Assembly: GCA_026706165.1 (NCBI GenBank)
Contig: JAPOZF010000117.1
Coordinates: forward strand, 1-9,265
Reading direction: 5' to 3'
DNA: 9,265 nucleotides
Source of the DNA: Gemmatimonadota bacterium
GTDB taxonomy: Bacteria > Latescibacterota > UBA2968 > UBA8231
The position numbers and the translations under genes were made by a program. Shown piece after piece: positions 6,578 through 9,265 of this stretch. Below the pieces are notes generated by a model that did no database searches, had not been told where the DNA came from, and was given only the letters and a program-made list of their open reading frames with translations. Numbering within the stretch: the first letter of the stretch is position 1; each line of letters opens with the position of its first letter.

Positions 6578-8122
6578 TCAGGTATTCAGTACCGTTTCCA
6601 CGACATGCGGAATTGAATTCAAGGTAGAATCTGCAGGATTGTAAACCCACTGATTTTCGAAAATTTGTTTGAGGCCTTCCCCCAGAAATAAATTCCCAAT
6701 CGAAAGTGAATACAAACGGTTTTCATTCTCCCTTGTTTCGTGGATTTTTTGAAACAATGAATCAGATAGGGAGTCCATGATGAAGTCGGATATAACTAAA
6801 AGATCCGATTTCTGGTAGGCTTGCTTTTCCATCATATCAAGAGCGTAGGAAAGTGCAGGAGCAACATCGGTCCCCCCATGAAAGGATCGTCCCAGGAATT
6901 CGATCACTTTGGAAATACCAACTTTCCCGGATAAATCCAAAGTTTCTATTTCTGTGGAGAAATTTATTAAAAGACAATAACGCTTTTGGGAAATGGCCCT
7001 CGTTGCCATATATAGCGTAACAGCTTTCGCAATGATTTCAGGAGATCCCCCCATCGACCCGCTGGTATCGACGCAAATAACTATTGGCCCCAATTTCTCC
7101 TCGGTGGATACTTGCATCAACCGTTCTTCTTCTATTTCAGTTTCGACTTGATTCAGCCCTTCCATGTCAAAACACATCAGCTGACCTTCTACAAACTTGA
7201 TGTCAAAAAGAATGGCAGTGGATTCGTCGGCCAACAAGCCTAATTCCTGGGGTAAAGCTCGTTCGATGACGTTGTCAAAGGTAATTCCGACTATTTCCTC
7301 GTTGGAATTGATATCGGGGACATATTCTGTGACCATAGACAGGGATTTCACGAGCTCTTCCCGATGTGCTTTTTCGGCCCGTCGAAGCCGCCCCATCATG
7401 TCACACAACTCCCTGACACCCTTGTTTTTTGCCAGATATTCCGCCCATCTCTTTAACTGAGCGACATCGGACAAGGACAAACTACCAAGAGACAGATCGA
7501 ATAGCAGTCCCGGTTCCGGAGACAGATCATTCAACGTGTCGAAAAGTTGTTGGAGGTTACGAAGCCATTTTCCAAGCTCTTGCAGCAACCGCTCCCTGGA
7601 CTCCCGGATGGTCTCTAATTCCCAGCGGGAAAATTCCTTGTCCAGCAATTTTCTCCATTCCTGCAGTAGAAGTTTTCTGCAGATGGTGTGGTCTTCCGTC
7701 AGCTTTTCAAAGCTTGGGTTTCTGGTTTCAGATTCACGTAAATTTCCTTTCTCGACAAAACTCTGAAATTCCCTGTTTTCCTTGGATCGCCGACGCAACT
7801 TATCCAATTCGGCCAGCCAATATGTCTCCCCGATTTCCGAACTGGTTTGATAGGCCAATTCACGAAAAGAGCGAAAATCCCTCTCTATTTTATCTACTGT
7901 CGCGGTGCGTGACGATTCGAATTCCTTCTCGGACTCCTGTAACACAAGCTCGTTTTCGGCAAATGGGTTGTCCCGTTGTACGCGTCTCCGAATTTTCCGC
8001 TCCGCGTTTTCAATAGCCGAGAAAAGCTGAGCATTTACGGGTCCATCCTTTGCCACAGAAAATTGCTTCGTTAGCATTTTCACCATTTTTGCGGTCGCAT
8101 CAATTTCAGATTGTTCCATCAT
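6578..8122 (-). CDS. viaA: ViaA-like von Willebrand factor A protein
   Basis: The 514-residue protein matches the layout of E. coli ViaA: a long charged helical N-terminal part (about 1-340) and a C-terminal VWA domain (about 345-500). The VWA domain carries a complete metal-ion-dependent adhesion site: DTSGS (Asp352, Ser354, Ser356), Thr418 in GGTD and Asp446 in ISDF. The contexts ICVDTSGSMGG, NFSTEI, FHGGTD and VISDFI closely parallel ViaA as I know it. ViaA is the cytoplasmic partner and stimulator of the AAA+ ATPase RavA; in E. coli the pair is linked to respiratory complexes and aminoglycoside sensitivity. ATG-ATG at 8122/8119 follows AAAGGA (8128-8133) by five and eight bases, so 8122 is preferred over upstream ATG 8152 or TTG 8155, which lack a ribosome site. 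It begins 51 bp after ravA, so an operon is likely. Codon use is much less GC-biased than in the genes to the left. Confidence 0.88.
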   Translation of the reverse strand: MMEQSEIDATAKMVKMLTKQFSVAKDGPVNAQLFSAIENAERKIRRRVQRDNPFAENELVLQESEKEFESSRTATVDKIERDFRSFRELAYQTSSEIGETYWLAELDKLRRRSKENREFQSFVEKGNLRESETRNPSFEKLTEDHTICRKLLLQEWRKLLDKEFSRWELETIRESRERLLQELGKWLRNLQQLFDTLNDLSPEPGLLFDLSLGSLSLSDVAQLKRWAEYLAKNKGVRELCDMMGRLRRAEKAHREELVKSLSMVTEYVPDINSNEEIVGITFDNVIERALPQELGLLADESTAILFDIKFVEGQLMCFDMEGLNQVETEIEEERLMQVSTEEKLGPIVICVDTSGSMGGSPEIIAKAVTLYMATRAISQKRYCLLINFSTEIETLDLSGKVGISKVIEFLGRSFHGGTDVAPALSYALDMMEKQAYQKSDLLVISDFIMDSLSDSLFQKIHETRENENRLYSLSIGNLFLGEGLKQIFENQWVYNPADSTLNSIPHVVETVLNT

Positions 8123-8127
8123 CCAAA

Positions 8128-8133
8128 TCCTTT
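8128..8133 (-). promoter_or_regulatory. Ribosome binding site deciding the viaA start
   Basis: AAAGGA on the minus strand lies five bases before the ATG at 8122 and eight before a second in-frame ATG at 8119. The upstream in-frame starts at 8152 and 8155 have nothing similar, so this site argues for the shorter protein. Confidence 0.55.
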
Positions 8134-8173
8134 CATCTGGGCAGAGACTCATCAATGCAGAAAATCGACATCA

Positions 8174-9265
8174 TCAGGCGGATTTTGCTTTCCTTTTCCG
8201 GGTTTTTCTTGTAGGCACCGCTTTGGGGGAAATCGCCGGTGAGGAACTATTTCCGGCAATCAAATTTTCCAATCGGTCACAGTCCTTGAGGCGCAATTTC
8301 ATATCAAGCAATTGCTGTTCCACACTTTCCAGTGCTATATTCCGAGTGTGAGCCGGGACAAAGGGGCTTTCCAATTCCTTCCTGAATTGATTTAATTTTG
8401 ATTCGACACCATTCATTGCCGATTCGAAAATATTCCGCAACCCACCAACCGCTTCACACAAAGACTGGACGAGCCGCGGATTGACGTCTTCCTTTCTATC
8501 TCCTTTGCGTAGTAAAACCTTTGGGGTGAAGGGTGTAGCATCTTTCCAATATTGATCTCCCTGGCCGAAAGAAGATGCTTTGGCTCCATATTCGTGTGTT
8601 CTAATCTCACAAGAACCCTGTCCATCGAATCGGCATCTGATCCAATCTAACTTATTCCCTTCAGCATCTACTGGATTGAATTCGTCTTTTGTTTTTATCT
8701 TTTTTAAAGGAAAAAAAATCGTAATCTTCTCTACCCTTCCGTATCCTTCCGTATATGCGGTCACATATCCGAAATATTTATCCCCACCAAAGTCCACTGT
8801 CTCATAAATATCCTCGCTGAGGTACAGTTCCTTCCGAATCTCCTTTTCCAATTCTTCCTTTTCCCTATCAACCCCTGGAATCCCGATTCCCGTTTCAAAA
8901 CCGGAATTCCTTACGGCATTTTCGACGATGCTTACCACTTCACCGTGATTTTCTTTGCTTGTCCATAGGCAATGTCGCAGCAGCAAGGCATCCACCAGGT
9001 TTGTTTCCTGTCTTCCGCAGAAAAAAGCTGCGGCTTTCAGGAAAATCGCCGACTGTTGCCACCTCCGATCGGAAACGTATATATCCAGGTCTTCTCCCTT
9101 TTTTTGGAAGGACAACCGTATATCGTGTATAACGTTCAAAGTTTCTTTTGAAATTCGGACCTCGTTCATTTCCTCACGCCATCTTTCCCATTCATCATTT
9201 TTTATTGCCTCACCAGTTGGTAATGAAAATCCCCGCATTGGGGGCTTCGATTGCAGTAGGGTTTC
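8174..9265 (-). CDS. ravA: RavA-type MoxR AAA+ ATPase, C-terminal part (runs off the right edge)
   Basis: The minus frame is open to the window edge: codons before the Met at 9238 read ETLLQSKPP, so 9238 is internal rather than the start. 363 residues are visible, ending at TGA 8174-8176. The segment EWERWREEMNEV (fragment residues 25-36), YVSDRRW (63-69) and AAFFCGRQETNLVDALLLRHCLW (79-101) closely parallels the lid region of E. coli RavA (EYERWQKEIGEI, YVSDRRW, ASAFFSGR, LLKDCLW). The SDRR arginines fit the sensor-2 position of MoxR ATPases. A beta-rich stretch (about 157-230) occupies the place of RavA's LARA domain but looks unrelated in sequence. A helical region with SPFVPAHTRNIALESVEQQLLDMK (300-323) follows, corresponding to the C-terminal helical part. 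The protein ends in a lysine/arginine-rich tail (PTRKTRKRKAKSA) not present in E. coli RavA as I recall it. Walker A and B lie outside the window. It is the upstream partner of viaA. Confidence 0.88.
   Translation of the reverse strand, partial: ETLLQSKPPMRGFSLPTGEAIKNDEWERWREEMNEVRISKETLNVIHDIRLSFQKKGEDLDIYVSDRRWQQSAIFLKAAAFFCGRQETNLVDALLLRHCLWTSKENHGEVVSIVENAVRNSGFETGIGIPGVDREKEELEKEIRKELYLSEDIYETVDFGGDKYFGYVTAYTEGYGRVEKITIFFPLKKIKTKDEFNPVDAEGNKLDWIRCRFDGQGSCEIRTHEYGAKASSFGQGDQYWKDATPFTPKVLLRKGDRKEDVNPRLVQSLCEAVGGLRNIFESAMNGVESKLNQFRKELESPFVPAHTRNIALESVEQQLLDMKLRLKDCDRLENLIAGNSSSPAISPKAVPTRKTRKRKAKSA

Noticed and set aside
6378..6650. Minus-strand 90-codon frame overlapping the viaA 3' end
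   Set aside because: It overlaps conserved-length viaA in another frame and has no ribosome site or family resemblance that I recognise.
1..9265. CRISPR array, tRNA, rRNA, transposase or integrase
   Set aside because: No regularly spaced repeats, cloverleaf-like sequence, rRNA signature or recombinase motif was seen on either strand.

Overview
This window looks like chromosomal DNA from a GC-rich, Gram-negative-type bacterium. Most genes are strongly GC-biased at third codon positions. A methylerythritol-phosphate isoprenoid gene, a YtxH-type small protein and a RavA/ViaA pair together would fit a Desulfuromonadales/Geobacter-like lineage. That placement is only a weak inference, because no rRNA or tRNA marker is present.

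Layout from left to right. Positions 1-156 hold the tail of a membrane protein (+). Positions 355-2279 hold a full-length dxs-type gene (+), interrupted by a one-base frameshift in a G run at 1089-1092. Positions 2368-2601 hold a YtxH-like single-span membrane protein (-), with its own candidate promoter and a tandem-hairpin terminator lying between it and dxs. Positions 2902-4008 hold an enolase-superfamily dehydratase-like enzyme (+, TTG start). It is followed by a macro-domain ADP-ribose hydrolase gene at 4070-4615 (+), which carries an in-frame TAA at 4520-4522. Directly abutting it tail to tail, at 4616-6271, is a membrane acyltransferase (-) with an ankyrin-repeat domain inserted into a loop. 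From about 6578 to the right edge lie viaA (-) and the C-terminal part of ravA (-), in clearly less GC-rich DNA.

Three functional groups are visible. The first is a possible two-gene transcript of acid-sugar-type dehydratase plus macro-domain protein. The second is the RavA-ViaA system, a MoxR-type AAA+ ATPase with its von Willebrand A partner, most likely one operon read right to left with the ATPase core just outside the window. The third is the acyltransferase, downstream of viaA on the same strand but separated by about 306 bp without a convincing gene. The most notable points are the two independent disruptions of otherwise well-conserved genes (dxs and the macro domain), the divergent active-site motif in the Dxs-like protein, the ankyrin-acyltransferase fusion, and the compositional break at the viaA 3' end.
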